From assembly GCF_900094595.1 (NCBI RefSeq), contig NZ_FMAD01000003.1, positions 372,001-436,000 on the forward strand: a DNA stretch of 64,000 nucleotides. Direction: 5' to 3'. Positions 9,234-17,753 of the stretch are shown piece by piece. The notes beneath the pieces were generated by a model, which saw only the letters and a list, made by a program, of their open reading frames with translations, did not search any database and was not told the origin of the DNA. Every line of letters begins with the position of its first letter. The first letter of the stretch is position 1. Source of the stretch: Cupriavidus alkaliphilus (lineage in GTDB: Bacteria > Pseudomonadota > Gammaproteobacteria > Burkholderiales > Burkholderiaceae). The position numbers and the translations under genes are program-made.

Positions 9234-11021
9234 ATGCGTCAAGCCAACACCTCACCCGTCCAGTTGACCGCAGCCGCCACCGGCGCCCTGCCACGCGCGC
9301 TGCTGCTGGCCATCTGCATCATCTACGGCCTGGTCGGCCTGTTCGGGCGCGACCCGTGGAAGAACGAGGACGCCGCCGGCTTCGGCGTGATGTGGCAACT
9401 CGCCACCGGCAGCACGCACGACTGGCTGATGCCGAACATCGTCGGCCGCCCGTACAGCGAGGACGGCCCGCTGGTGTTCTGGATCGGCGCGCTGATGATC
9501 CGAGGCTTCGGCGGCTGGCTGGGCGCGACCGACGCGGCGCGGCTGGCGACGGCGCTGTTCTTCTTCGCTACCTGTGCCTGCATCTGGTACACGACCTACC
9601 TGCTGGGCCGGCGCGATGAGGTCCAGCCCTTTGCCTATGCCTTCGGCGGCCAGCCCAACGCGCGCGACTACGGCCGCACGCTGGCCGACGGCGCGCTGCT
9701 GATCTTCCTCGCCTGCGTGGGCCTGGCCATGCGCGGGCACGAGACCACGCCGCAGGTCGGCCAGGTCGCGTTCATCGCGCTGGCGCTGTACGGCATGGTG
9801 CGCAGCCTCGACAAGCCCACCCAGGGCAGCCTGATCTACGGCGCCGCGCTGGGCGGCCTGACGCTGGCCAGCGGGCCGCTGCTGGCGCTGGCGCTGCTGT
9901 TCGGCACGGCGGTGTGCGCGCTGGTGTGCAAGCCACTGCCATGGCGGCGGCTTGCCGTGGTCGCGATTCCGCTGGCGCTGCTGATCGTGGCGGCGTGGCT
10001 GGCGGCCGCGTATTTCGGCGCGGCCGACCGCAACGAGGCCGTGACCTTTATCCGCGAATGGTCGCGCTATGACCGCCGCAGCTACGGCTCGCCCAATATG
10101 GCGACGTTCGGCTTCAACATGCGCAACCTGTTCCTGTACACGTGGCCGGTTTGGCCGATCGCGGGCTGGGCCTGGATCGCCTGGACCGGCATGCGCCGGG
10201 CGCCCCATGTCGCGGCGCCGCTGGCGCTGCTGCTGCCGGTGCTGGTCCTGCTGTTCCTGCAGCGCAGTGCCGGCGACGTGCAGTTCATCCTGCTGCTGCC
10301 GCCGATGGCCGTGCTGGCCGCCTTTGCCCTGCCGACGCTGGCGCGCGGCGTGATCAACGCCATCGACTGGTTCGCGCTGCTGTTCTTCACCATCTTCGGC
10401 GGCACGGTCTGGTTCATGTGGATCGCCAAGACCACCGGCTGGCCACCGCGCATCGCGCGCAACGTGTTCCGGCAGCTGCCGGGCTACCAGCATGAATTCA
10501 CCATCACCGCGGTGGTGTTTGCGCTCGCGGCGACCTTGGCATGGGTGCTGATCGTGCGCTGGCGCCTGTCGCGCGCGCCCAAGCAGATCTGGCGCCCGGT
10601 GGTGATTTCCGCCGCCGGCACCACGCTGATGTGGGTGATGGCGATGACGCTGTGGCTGCCGTCGATCAATTACGGCAAGACCTATCGCGACGTGGCCCAG
10701 GCGGCGTCGATGGCGCTGCCGCCGGCCTACCAGTGCGTGCAGCCGATCCGCATGGGCGATGCGCAGCTGGCGTCGTTCGCCTACTTCGGCCATATCCGCT
10801 TCGGCGGGCCCAACGACGGCTGCGACGTGCTGCTGCGCCACGATTCGGTCGACTACGGCGAGCCGGGCAATATCTCGCACTTCGAGTGGCGGCTGATCTG
10901 GGAAGGCCGGCGCCCGGCCGACCGCGACGAACGCTTCCGCATGTACCGCCTGGTCGATACCGCCCGCGCGGTCCACCCGCGCCCCGACCTGCCGCGACGC
11001 CGCCTGCCGCGCCAGCCCTGA
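9234..11021 (+). CDS. ArnT-like membrane glycosyltransferase (GT83 type)
   Basis: This 595-residue integral membrane protein resembles the 4-amino-4-deoxy-L-arabinose transferase (ArnT/PMT) superfamily, which moves sugars from a polyprenyl carrier to lipid A or other acceptors on the periplasmic side. The first membrane segment (about 21-37) is followed by FGRDPWKNED, the position of the acidic catalytic loop. About 10-12 hydrophobic segments follow, then a soluble tail of about 110 residues. No arn sugar-synthesis genes lie nearby, so the donor and acceptor are unknown. A MATE exporter follows on the same strand after 135 bases. The fold family is fairly sure; lipid A modification is only one possibility. 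Confidence 0.8.
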   Translation: MRQANTSPVQLTAAATGALPRALLLAICIIYGLVGLFGRDPWKNEDAAGFGVMWQLATGSTHDWLMPNIVGRPYSEDGPLVFWIGALMIRGFGGWLGATDAARLATALFFFATCACIWYTTYLLGRRDEVQPFAYAFGGQPNARDYGRTLADGALLIFLACVGLAMRGHETTPQVGQVAFIALALYGMVRSLDKPTQGSLIYGAALGGLTLASGPLLALALLFGTAVCALVCKPLPWRRLAVVAIPLALLIVAAWLAAAYFGAADRNEAVTFIREWSRYDRRSYGSPNMATFGFNMRNLFLYTWPVWPIAGWAWIAWTGMRRAPHVAAPLALLLPVLVLLFLQRSAGDVQFILLLPPMAVLAAFALPTLARGVINAIDWFALLFFTIFGGTVWFMWIAKTTGWPPRIARNVFRQLPGYQHEFTITAVVFALAATLAWVLIVRWRLSRAPKQIWRPVVISAAGTTLMWVMAMTLWLPSINYGKTYRDVAQAASMALPPAYQCVQPIRMGDAQLASFAYFGHIRFGGPNDGCDVLLRHDSVDYGEPGNISHFEWRLIWEGRRPADRDERFRMYRLVDTARAVHPRPDLPRRRLPRQP

Positions 11022-11156
11022 GCGTGGCCTCGTGACAGTCACCACGGGTCGCAACTAGCCGCCACCCCGACACACCGCAGCGCCTACGCGCCCATTGACC
11101 ATTCCGGCCGCAGGCGGCTGCGGGGCTGGACTTCCAGCCCCCCTGCCGAGCCCTGA

Positions 11157-12509
11157 ATGACACTGTTCCAAGACCTTCGCCGCATTGCCGCCCTGGCCGC
11201 CCCTGTGCTGGCCGGGCAACTCGCCGTGATCGCCTTCGGCGTGATCGATACCGTGATGGCCGGACGCGCGTCCGCTACCGACCTCGCCGCCGTGGGCCTG
11301 GGCGGGTCGATCTACGTGACCATCTATATCAGCCTGATGGGCGTGCTGCAGGCGCTCTCGCCCATCGCCGGCCAGCTCTACGGCGCCGGACGCCTCGAGG
11401 CCATCGGCGCCGAGGTGCGGCAGGCCGCCTGGCTGGGCGCGGCGCTGGCGCTGCCCGGCGTACTGCTGCTGGCATTTCCCGGCCCGCTGCTGGCCTTCGC
11501 CAAGGCGCCGCCGGAACTGGTCGAGAAGGCCACCGCCTACCTGCATTTCGGTGCCTTCGGCCTGCCGGCGGCACTGGCCTTCCGCATCTACTCGGCGCTG
11601 AACAATGCGCTGTCCCGGCCGATCATGGTGACGGTGCTGCAGGTCGCGGGGCTGGCGCTGAAGGTGCCGCTCAATGCCTGGTTCATCCACGGCGGCCTGG
11701 GCGTGCCGGCGATGGGCGGCCCCGGCTGCGGCCTGGCCTCGACGCTGATCAGCTGGGCCTGGTGCATCGCCGGGCTGCTGATCCTGCGCCATGGCAGCGC
11801 CTATCAGCCGCTGCGCATCTTCGACACCTGGAGCTGGCCCGCCGCCGCGCCGCTGCGCGCACTGTTGCGCCTCGGCGTGCCAATGGGGCTTACCTACCTG
11901 ATCGAGATCACGTCGTTCACGCTGATGTCGATCTTCATTACGCGCCTGGGCACGGTGACGCTCGCCGGCCACCAGATCATCGCCAACCTGGGGGCGGTGG
12001 CCTACATGCTGCCGCTGTCGCTGGGGATTGCCACCTCGACGCTGGTGGCGCAGCATCTCGGCGCGCGCGACCGGGCCGGCGCCAGCCGCCTCGCATGGCG
12101 CGGCATCCGCATGGCGGTGGTGCTGGCAGTGCTGACCGGCGCGCTGCTGTGGCTGCTGCGCAAGCCCGTGCTGGACGCCTATGCCAGCGATCCCGCGGTA
12201 GTCGCCGCGGCGCTGCCGCTGGTGCTGTTCGTGGCGTTCTACCAGGCCTTCGACGCGGTGCAGGTGATGACGGCCTTTATCCTGCGTGCGTACAAGATTG
12301 CGCTGATCCCGACGGTGATCTACGCCGGCTCACTGTGGGGCATCGGGCTGGGCGGCGGTTATGTGCTGGGCTTTGGCCTGATCGACGGCATGCCTGCCAT
12401 CACGCGCGGCGCGAGCGGCTTCTGGCTGGCCAACAGTATCAGCCTGGCGCTGGCAGGCGTGCTGCTGGTGCGATATTTCAGCCGGGTCAGCAAGGATCCG
12501 GCAAGCTGA
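11157..12509 (+). CDS. MATE family multidrug/sodium antiporter (NorM/DinF-like)
   Basis: This 450-residue inner-membrane exporter has about 12 transmembrane segments in two pseudo-symmetric halves, the usual MATE size. Family signatures include APVLAGQLAVIAFGVIDTVMAGR near the N-terminus and GVPMGLTYLIEITSF at the start of the second half. MATE proteins expel cationic drugs or dyes in exchange for Na+ or H+. It may share a transcript with the preceding glycosyltransferase gene. It ends 57 bases before a strong terminator. The substrate cannot be predicted. Confidence 0.93.
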   Translation: MTLFQDLRRIAALAAPVLAGQLAVIAFGVIDTVMAGRASATDLAAVGLGGSIYVTIYISLMGVLQALSPIAGQLYGAGRLEAIGAEVRQAAWLGAALALPGVLLLAFPGPLLAFAKAPPELVEKATAYLHFGAFGLPAALAFRIYSALNNALSRPIMVTVLQVAGLALKVPLNAWFIHGGLGVPAMGGPGCGLASTLISWAWCIAGLLILRHGSAYQPLRIFDTWSWPAAAPLRALLRLGVPMGLTYLIEITSFTLMSIFITRLGTVTLAGHQIIANLGAVAYMLPLSLGIATSTLVAQHLGARDRAGASRLAWRGIRMAVVLAVLTGALLWLLRKPVLDAYASDPAVVAAALPLVLFVAFYQAFDAVQVMTAFILRAYKIALIPTVIYAGSLWGIGLGGGYVLGFGLIDGMPAITRGASGFWLANSISLALAGVLLVRYFSRVSKDPAS

Positions 12510-12566
12510 GTCCCGCACCGAGTCGCCACCCGCGGGTGGCCAGCAGTTTTGGATCACGAGAAAAGA

Positions 12567-12590
12567 AAAAGCCCGCTTGCGCGGGCTTTT
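12567..12590. terminator. Bidirectional terminator after the MATE gene (copy A)
   Basis: AAAAGCCCGC pairs with GCGGGCTTTT across the loop TTGC. The A- and T-runs make it usable on both strands; on the plus strand it ends the MATE transcript. Confidence 0.8.
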
Positions 12591-12596
12591 CAAAAT

Positions 12597-12617
12597 TGGC
12601 GGAGTGGACGGGACTCG
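12597..12617 (-). pseudogene. Truncated tRNA-Asp 3' fragment
   Basis: Twenty-one bases match the 3' end of tRNA-Asp exactly, including CCA, and then the match stops at 12618. It cannot fold as a tRNA. It is part of the 57-bp repeat. Confidence 0.8.
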
Positions 12618-12706
12618 CCTACGTGTCGCAGGCCGCTGCTGCGCCTGCAGGCGCAGCCCTTCTCGTCCCGCCGCGAGCCGCGCAGGCGGCTCGCTCCACT
12701 CCGTAC

Positions 12707-12763
12707 AAAAGAAAAAGCCCGCTTGCGCGGGCTTTTCAAAATTGGCGGAGTGGACGGGACTCG
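12707..12763. repeat. 57-bp direct repeat copy B: terminator plus start of intact tRNA-Asp
   Basis: This is the second copy of the repeat at 12561-12617. Here the tRNA-Asp is complete. The 89 bases between the copies are GC-rich, show no gene, and have inverted GC-rich stretches. Confidence 0.85.
12713..12736 (-). terminator. Terminator of the first tRNA operon
   Basis: AAAAGCCCGC/GCGGGCTTTT with loop TTGC lies seven bases beyond the CCA end of tRNA-Asp on the minus strand. It is the same hairpin as copy A. Confidence 0.85.
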
Positions 12764-12819
12764 AACCCGCGACCCCCGGCGTGACAGGCCGGTATTCTAA
12801 CCGACTGAACTACCACTCC
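12743..12819 (-). tRNA. tRNA-Asp (GTC)
   Basis: The 77-base cloverleaf has a GTC anticodon, T-loop GGTTCGAGTCC and an encoded CCA. It is the last gene of the first Ala-Glu-Asp operon and identical to the copy at 13342. Confidence 0.97.
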
Positions 12820-12888
12820 TTAGTCGGCTGCCATCTCAAGCTATTGCTTGAGACGACATGCTGGACGTCTGATTACGCCCTGCTGTTA

Positions 12889-12964
12889 TGGCGTCCCCTA
12901 GGGGATTCGAACCCCTGTACTCACCGTGAAAGGGTGATGTCCTAGGCCTCTAGACGAAGGGGAC
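12889..12964 (-). tRNA. tRNA-Glu (TTC)
   Basis: The 76-base cloverleaf has a TTC anticodon and an encoded CCA. It is the middle gene of the first Ala-Glu-Asp operon and identical to 13488-13563. The cognate synthetase gltX lies upstream on the same strand. Confidence 0.97.
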
Positions 12965-13069
12965 AGAAACTTGTTCTTCAACGCGTTTTCTGTCTTGCGC
13001 TGGAAAGACCGCCATCATAGCAGACTTTTTCGCGCTTGGGAAGCTTCTTTTTAGACGCTTCCCAGATTC

Positions 13070-13145
<76 letters not shown>

Positions 13146-13221
13146 GTATCCGGTGTTCTGGACGGTTACTGCTGGATTCTTCTACCGCCGCCGCTTGCGC
13201 AGCGTTTGCAGCGAAGACAGG

Positions 13222-13251
13222 ATTATATAGCGATTTCGACAACGAATGCAA
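13222..13251 (-). promoter_or_regulatory. Promoter of the first tRNA operon
   Basis: On the minus strand TTGCAT (13251-13246) is followed after 18 bases by a perfect TATAAT (13227-13222), 77 bases upstream of tRNA-Ala. The similar layout in the second operon supports it. Confidence 0.75.
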
Positions 13252-13304
13252 CACATTTTATTGCATTTACCGCGATTCACAACATAATCCCTCACCCAAA
13301 AGAA

Positions 13305-13336
13305 AAACCCGCATGGTGGATACACCATGCGGGTTT
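13305..13336 (-). terminator. Terminator of the second tRNA operon
   Basis: A perfect 14-base stem (AAACCCGCATGGTG with CACCATGCGGGTTT, loop GATA) lies five bases beyond the CCA end of the second tRNA-Asp. It separates the two operons. Confidence 0.88.
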
Positions 13337-13341
13337 AGTTT

Positions 13342-13418
13342 TGGCGGAGTGGACGGGACTCGAACCCGCGACCCCCGGCGTGACAGGCCGGTATTCTAAC
13401 CGACTGAACTACCACTCC
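13342..13418 (-). tRNA. tRNA-Asp (GTC), second copy
   Basis: Identical in sequence to 12743-12819. It is the last gene of the second Ala-Glu-Asp operon. Confidence 0.97.
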
Positions 13419-13487
13419 TTAGTCGGCTGCCATCTCAAGCTATTGCTCGAGACGACATGCTGGACGTCTGATTACGCCCTGCTGTTA

Positions 13488-13563
13488 TGGCGTCCCCTAG
13501 GGGATTCGAACCCCTGTACTCACCGTGAAAGGGTGATGTCCTAGGCCTCTAGACGAAGGGGAC
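13488..13563 (-). tRNA. tRNA-Glu (TTC), second copy
   Basis: Identical to 12889-12964. The 69-base Asp-Glu spacer also matches the first operon apart from one base. Confidence 0.97.
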
Positions 13564-13629
13564 AGAAACTTGTCTTTCAACACGTTCCGTCTGGCACCAA
13601 CCGGTACTGCATGGCTGGAACCTGAATCT

Positions 13630-13705
<76 letters not shown>

Positions 13706-13774
13706 ATGGTACTTCCATTTACCGCAACTTGCTGCGTTTCACTTGAATTAACTACCGTTTCAAGCGAAGCCAAG

Positions 13775-13802
13775 ATTATATATCAATCATTAATCTTTGC
13801 AA
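13775..13802 (-). promoter_or_regulatory. Promoter of the second tRNA operon
   Basis: On the minus strand TTGCAA (13802-13797), a 16-base spacer and a perfect TATAAT (13780-13775) lie 70 bases upstream of tRNA-Ala. The bases just after the -10 (CTTCGCT and AAACG) resemble those in the first operon, so the promoter was duplicated too. Confidence 0.8.
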
Positions 13803-13998
13803 GTTCCCGTTTCAGCTTTTTTTCGCTTGCTCTGTACTTCAATAATCCGCTCAGAGAAAACGAAAGATCCTTTCGGATCCGCCGGCCCGCTTGGTCGCTT
13901 TGTAGCTGCCGCGCTGCAGGGAGAACGAGATTATGCGCAAGTCCTGGCCGAAGCGCAAGCCCCGGCGCGGACTTTTTTTGCGTCTTTTTAGGCAGCGC

Positions 13999-15399
13999 TC
14001 AGGCCGCGGCGGCCAGGCGCCGCAGCACCGTGTCGCGGCCGAACAGTTCGAGTACCGCGTCGATGCTCGGCGTCTGCAGCTGCCCTGCCACCAGCAGCCG
14101 TACCGGCATGGCCAGCTTGGGCATCTTCAACCCGAACTCGGCCAGCACGGCCTTGAAGGCGGCGCCGATCTCTTCGCGGGTCCACGCGGGCAGCGCGGCC
14201 AGCCGGGCCGACAGTGCCGCCAGTGCCGGCTGGATCTCCGGGGTGAGATGTTCGGCCTTGAGCGCGGCATCGGCCCGCGGCTCGCCGCGATAGAACAGCA
14301 GCGCGGCCTGCGCGACTTCCTTCAGCGTGTTGGCGCGGTCCTTCACCAGCGCGATCACGCCGACCAGGTCGGCCCCTTCCACCTTGCCGCCCAGCGCCTC
14401 GATAAAGGGCTGCGTCAGCGTGGCCAGGCGCTGGTTGTCACCAGCCTTGATGTAGTGGTTGTTGAGCCAGGCCAGCTTCTCAGGGTTGTACTGGGCCGGC
14501 GACTTGCCCAGGTGCTCAAGGTCGAACCACTCCACGAACTGCTCGCGCGAGAAGATCTCGGCATCGCCGTGCGCCCAACCCAGCCGCGCCAGGTAGTTCA
14601 GCACCGCTTCCGGCAGGTAGCCCTCGTCGCGATACCCGGTCACGCTCATCGCGCCATGGCGCTTGCTCATTTTCTCGCCCTGCTCGTTGAGCACGGTCGG
14701 CAGGTGCGCGTAGACCGGAGGCGTGCCGCCCAGCGCGCGGATGATGTTGATCTGGCGCGGCGTGTTGTTGACGTGGTCGTCGCCGCGGATCACGTGGGTG
14801 ATCTGCATGTCGAGATCGTCCACCACCACGCAGAAGTTGTAGGTGGGCGTGCCGTCGGGGCGCGCGATCACCAGGTCGTCGAGCTCGTCATTGGCAATCT
14901 CGATGCGGCCCTTGACCGCGTCGTCCCACACCACGCTGCCGCCGATGGGGTTCCTGAAGCGGATCACCGGGTCCACGCCGGCCGGCGGCTCGGGCAGGAC
15001 CTTGCCCGGCTCAGGCCGCCAGAAGCCGTTGTAGCGCGGCTTCTCGCCGCGCTCGCGCTGGGCTTCGCGCAGCGCGTCCAGTTCTGCCGTGCTCATGTAG
15101 CAGCGGTAGGCCAGCCCGGCCTCCACCATCTGCGCCACCACCTCGCGATAGCGGTCCATGCGCTGCATCTGGTAGAACGGCCCCTCGTCGATATCCAGCT
15201 CGAGCCAGGCCATGCTTTCGAGGATCACGTCGACCGCCTCCTGCGACGAGCGCTCGACGTCGGTGTCCTCGATGCGCAGGATGAAGTCGCCCTGCATGCG
15301 GCGGGCAAAGGCCCAGGGATAGAGCGCGGAGCGGATATTGCCGAGATGGATGAAGCCGGTCGGGCTCGGCGCAAAGCGGGTGCGGACGCGTTGAGTCAT
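13999..15399 (-). CDS. gltX: Glutamyl-tRNA synthetase
   Basis: GltX charges tRNA-Glu with glutamate. The class I signature is [17 protein letters not shown] near residues 9-25 (HLGN in the HIGH position), and the second signature is EKMSKRHG. The 466-residue length is typical. ATG at 15399 gives the usual [13 protein letters not shown] start; the open frame reaches further upstream but has no family likeness there. tRNA-Glu genes lie downstream on the same strand but have their own promoters. No strong intrinsic terminator is visible after the stop. Confidence 0.98.
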   Translation of the reverse strand: MTQRVRTRFAPSPTGFIHLGNIRSALYPWAFARRMQGDFILRIEDTDVERSSQEAVDVILESMAWLELDIDEGPFYQMQRMDRYREVVAQMVEAGLAYRCYMSTAELDALREAQRERGEKPRYNGFWRPEPGKVLPEPPAGVDPVIRFRNPIGGSVVWDDAVKGRIEIANDELDDLVIARPDGTPTYNFCVVVDDLDMQITHVIRGDDHVNNTPRQINIIRALGGTPPVYAHLPTVLNEQGEKMSKRHGAMSVTGYRDEGYLPEAVLNYLARLGWAHGDAEIFSREQFVEWFDLEHLGKSPAQYNPEKLAWLNNHYIKAGDNQRLATLTQPFIEALGGKVEGADLVGVIALVKDRANTLKEVAQAALLFYRGEPRADAALKAEHLTPEIQPALAALSARLAALPAWTREEIGAAFKAVLAEFGLKMPKLAMPVRLLVAGQLQTPSIDAVLELFGRDTVLRRLAAAA

Positions 15400-15660
15400 G
15401 GTCAGGGGAAAAACAAGAAAGCCCGCGCGCGGCGGCGCGCAGGCTGGTGTATGTGCGGGCCCTGCATTATACCAACGCGTATTGCCCAGCTTCGCCCCGC
15501 CCCCGACCCATTGCGCGCACCGGCCCCGCGCGGAATCATTTATGCTTGCGCCGGTCTGAGCTGTGGCCGGCAGCCAGGCCGAGCGATCGGAACGTGGATG
15601 GAGAAGCACCCGCATCGCATCGCCGCCGCTGGTCCCTCCTTGTTACCGATCCCCCGCTGC

Positions 15661-16590
15661 ATGCAACGACGTCATTTTCTCGGCATCTCCGCCGCCGCCC
15701 TGCTGGCGGGCTGCGCCTTCGGCCCGCGCTCCGCGCCACCGGTCGCGACCACGCCGCCCTCCCCGCCCACGCCGCGGCCCATCAAGATCGGCCTGGCGCT
15801 GGGCGGCGGCGCCGCGCGCGGCTTTGCCCATATCGGCGTGATCAAGGCGCTCGAGGCCCAGGGCATCCACGCCGACCTGGTCACCGGCACCAGCGCCGGC
15901 GCGGTGGTGGCGGCGCTGTACGCCAGCGGGCTCAATGGCTTCCAGCTGAACAAGCTTGCCCTGACCATGGACGAGGCCGCCATCGCCGACTGGGCGCTGC
16001 CGTTCGGCACCCGCTTCGGCGGCTGGCTCAAGGGCGAGGCGCTGCAGAACTACGTCAACCGCCTGGTGCAGAACCGCCCCATCGAATCCATGAAGCTGCC
16101 GCTGGGCATCGTCGCCACCGACCTCAAGAGCGGCGACAAGATCCTGTTCCGCCGCGGCAACACGGGCCAGGCCGTGCGCGCTTCCAGCAGCGTGCCGGGC
16201 GTGTTCCAGCCGGTATCGATCCAGGGGCACGACTATGTCGACGGCGGCCTGGTCGAACCGGTGCCGGTGGATTCCGCCCGCAGCATGGGAGCGGACTTTG
16301 TCATTGCGGTCAATATCTCGGCCGATCCGTCGGCGCAGCAGCACGCCGGCCAGAGCGGCGTGCTGCTGCAGACCACCGCGATCATGGGCCAGTCCATCAA
16401 CAAGATGGCGCTGGCGCGCGCCGACGTGGTGATCCGGCCCGAGCTGCCCGACATGGGCGGCAGCGACTTCAATGCGCGCAACCGCGCCGTACTGGCGGGC
16501 GAACAGGCGACCGCGGCGGTCATGGCAACGCTGCGGCAGCGGCTGGAACAGGCCCGGCTGGCGCCCGCCGGCAAGGTCGCGGCGCAGTAG
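15661..16590 (+). CDS. Patatin-like phospholipase, predicted lipoprotein
   Basis: This 309-residue protein of the patatin/RssA family is a serine lipase with a Ser-Asp dyad. The oxyanion-hole glycines are in LALGGGAARGFAHIGV (48-60), the nucleophile is Ser78 in GTSAG and the acid is Asp194 in DGG. The N-terminus has a lipobox LAGC ending at Cys18, followed by a proline-rich linker, so it is probably anchored in a membrane facing the periplasm. ATG at 15661 is chosen for this signal; an in-frame ATG at 15598 would bury it. The physiological lipid is unknown. Confidence 0.9.
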   Translation: MQRRHFLGISAAALLAGCAFGPRSAPPVATTPPSPPTPRPIKIGLALGGGAARGFAHIGVIKALEAQGIHADLVTGTSAGAVVAALYASGLNGFQLNKLALTMDEAAIADWALPFGTRFGGWLKGEALQNYVNRLVQNRPIESMKLPLGIVATDLKSGDKILFRRGNTGQAVRASSSVPGVFQPVSIQGHDYVDGGLVEPVPVDSARSMGADFVIAVNISADPSAQQHAGQSGVLLQTTAIMGQSINKMALARADVVIRPELPDMGGSDFNARNRAVLAGEQATAAVMATLRQRLEQARLAPAGKVAAQ

Positions 16591-16617
16591 CCGCGCCGCC
16601 GCTGCATCGGAAAACAA

Positions 16618-16645
16618 AAAGGACTGCCGCAGCAGTCCTTTCTTG
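16618..16645. terminator. Bidirectional terminator between convergent genes
   Basis: AAAGGACTGC pairs with GCAGTCCTTT across CGCA, with A- and T-rich flanks on both sides. It serves the patatin gene (plus) and the NlpC/P60 gene (minus). Confidence 0.88.
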
Positions 16646-16664
16646 TTTAACGCGTCGCCAGCCG

Positions 16665-17345
16665 TCAGCCGCCGTACATCGACGCGCGAGCCGCCTTGGG
16701 ATCGTAGCGCTTGAGCGTCTCGACCATGTCGCCCAGGCCCTCGGCACTGCGTTCCTTGCCTTCGTCGATGCGGCGGGCGCCGTTGTAGCGGGTCACCCAA
16801 TAGGCCGCGCGCATGTCGTCGACGCGGATCTTGCTGCCGGTGGACGGCGCATGCACGAACTTGTTGTCGCCGATATAGATGCCGACATGCGAAAAAGTCT
16901 GGCGCATGGTGTTGAAGAACACCAGGTCGCCCGGACGCAGGTCGCTGGTCGCCACGGTGGTGCCGACGCGGCTGATTTCGACGGAGCGGCGCGGCAGCAT
17001 GAAGCCGAAGGTGTCATGGAACACGTAGCGGACGAAGCCGCTGCAGTCCAGGCCGGATTCGGGCGTGTTGCCGCCGAAGCGGTAACGCACGCCGATCAGG
17101 CCCAGCGCATTCATGACCAGGTCGCCAGCCTTGCTGGCAACGTTGCTGGTGGAATTCACCACCGACGACAGCAAGCCGCGCCTGCCTTCCGGATGCGAAT
17201 CCACGGCCTGGGCCGCGGACTCGATACGGGTGTCGGCATCCTTGAATACCGTATCCGCCAGCACTCCATTCGACACAGTCGCACCGCAGGCAAGGGCAAA
17301 TCCGACGGCGGCGCGCGCCAGGGAATGAAGCACCGATCGCTGCAT
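16665..17345 (-). CDS. NlpC/P60 family cell-wall endopeptidase
   Basis: This 226-residue secreted C40 peptidase probably cuts peptide stems of peptidoglycan. A signal peptide covers about residues 1-30. The catalytic domain has Cys101 in LDCSGFVRYVF, His153 in FSHVGIYIGD and His165 in FVHAPSTG, the usual triad. The N-terminal 70 residues after the signal are family-specific and of unknown role. ATG at 17345 follows AGGAG at good spacing; the frame extends upstream but without a signal-like start. A strong promoter is visible upstream. Confidence 0.92.
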   Translation of the reverse strand: MQRSVLHSLARAAVGFALACGATVSNGVLADTVFKDADTRIESAAQAVDSHPEGRRGLLSSVVNSTSNVASKAGDLVMNALGLIGVRYRFGGNTPESGLDCSGFVRYVFHDTFGFMLPRRSVEISRVGTTVATSDLRPGDLVFFNTMRQTFSHVGIYIGDNKFVHAPSTGSKIRVDDMRAAYWVTRYNGARRIDEGKERSAEGLGDMVETLKRYDPKAARASMYGG

Positions 17346-17753
17346 TGGCTCTCCTGTTGATCGTTCCAAAGCAAGCCCCGGCACAGAGTCCGGGGCAGCT
17401 GGGTATTGGGTGGATGTCGCGCGAACGTTTCAGTGACGTCGGGCGATCATCGTGTGAACTCAGGGGGCAAACCTTACGCAACCTCCGCGCCAGGGCCTCG
17501 GCTCGGCTCCCGCACCGCAAGCGTGCACGGCGGGCGCAAATGCGCCGGACGCACCACCCCCAAAACTAGTTCTGGCGGGATGGTAAAGGGTTGTCATTCA
17601 CATGTCAAAGTTCGTTACAAATTCGACGGATTTGGCTTCCGAATCAACGATATAGACCGTTTTTCGCATCTTCTTTATCGGATTAATCCCATGGCTCGAT
17701 GCTAGCTGCGCGGTCGGCATTGCCCTCGCATTGCAACAGCAAACCCTGCCGAA
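17346..17753. other. 408-base intergenic region
   Basis: No gene is seen. The part 17560-17700 is clearly AT-richer than its surroundings and holds the minus-strand promoter of the NlpC/P60 gene. Nothing recognisable terminates the yejF gene at 17754. Confidence 0.5.
17580..17608 (-). promoter_or_regulatory. Promoter of the NlpC/P60 gene
   Basis: A perfect TTGACA (17608-17603) is followed by exactly 17 bases and TACCAT (17585-17580, 4 of 6). It lies 235 bases upstream of the start codon, so the leader would be long. Confidence 0.6.

Larger units (their letters stand above)
12561..12617. repeat. 57-bp direct repeat copy A: terminator plus tRNA-Asp 3' fragment
   Basis: These 57 bases are identical to 12707-12763, a distance of 146. 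The unit contains a 10-base-stem terminator followed by the last 21 bases of tRNA-Asp (acceptor stem, CCA and part of the T arm, read on the minus strand). The rest of the tRNA is missing here. This is either a decayed tandem duplicate or an attachment-site-like scar left in the tRNA 3' end. Confidence 0.85.

Noticed and set aside
13844..13890. Possible gltX terminator (GATCC-TTTC-GGATC)
   Set aside because: The stem is only five bases, and the hairpin lies over 100 bases beyond the stop; too weak to annotate.
13933..15600. Long plus-strand frame (reaching to 16590) opposite gltX
   Set aside because: Only the part from 15661 is a gene (patatin). The rest is the antisense shadow of gltX, with Arg/His/Gln-rich content typical of high-GC shadows.
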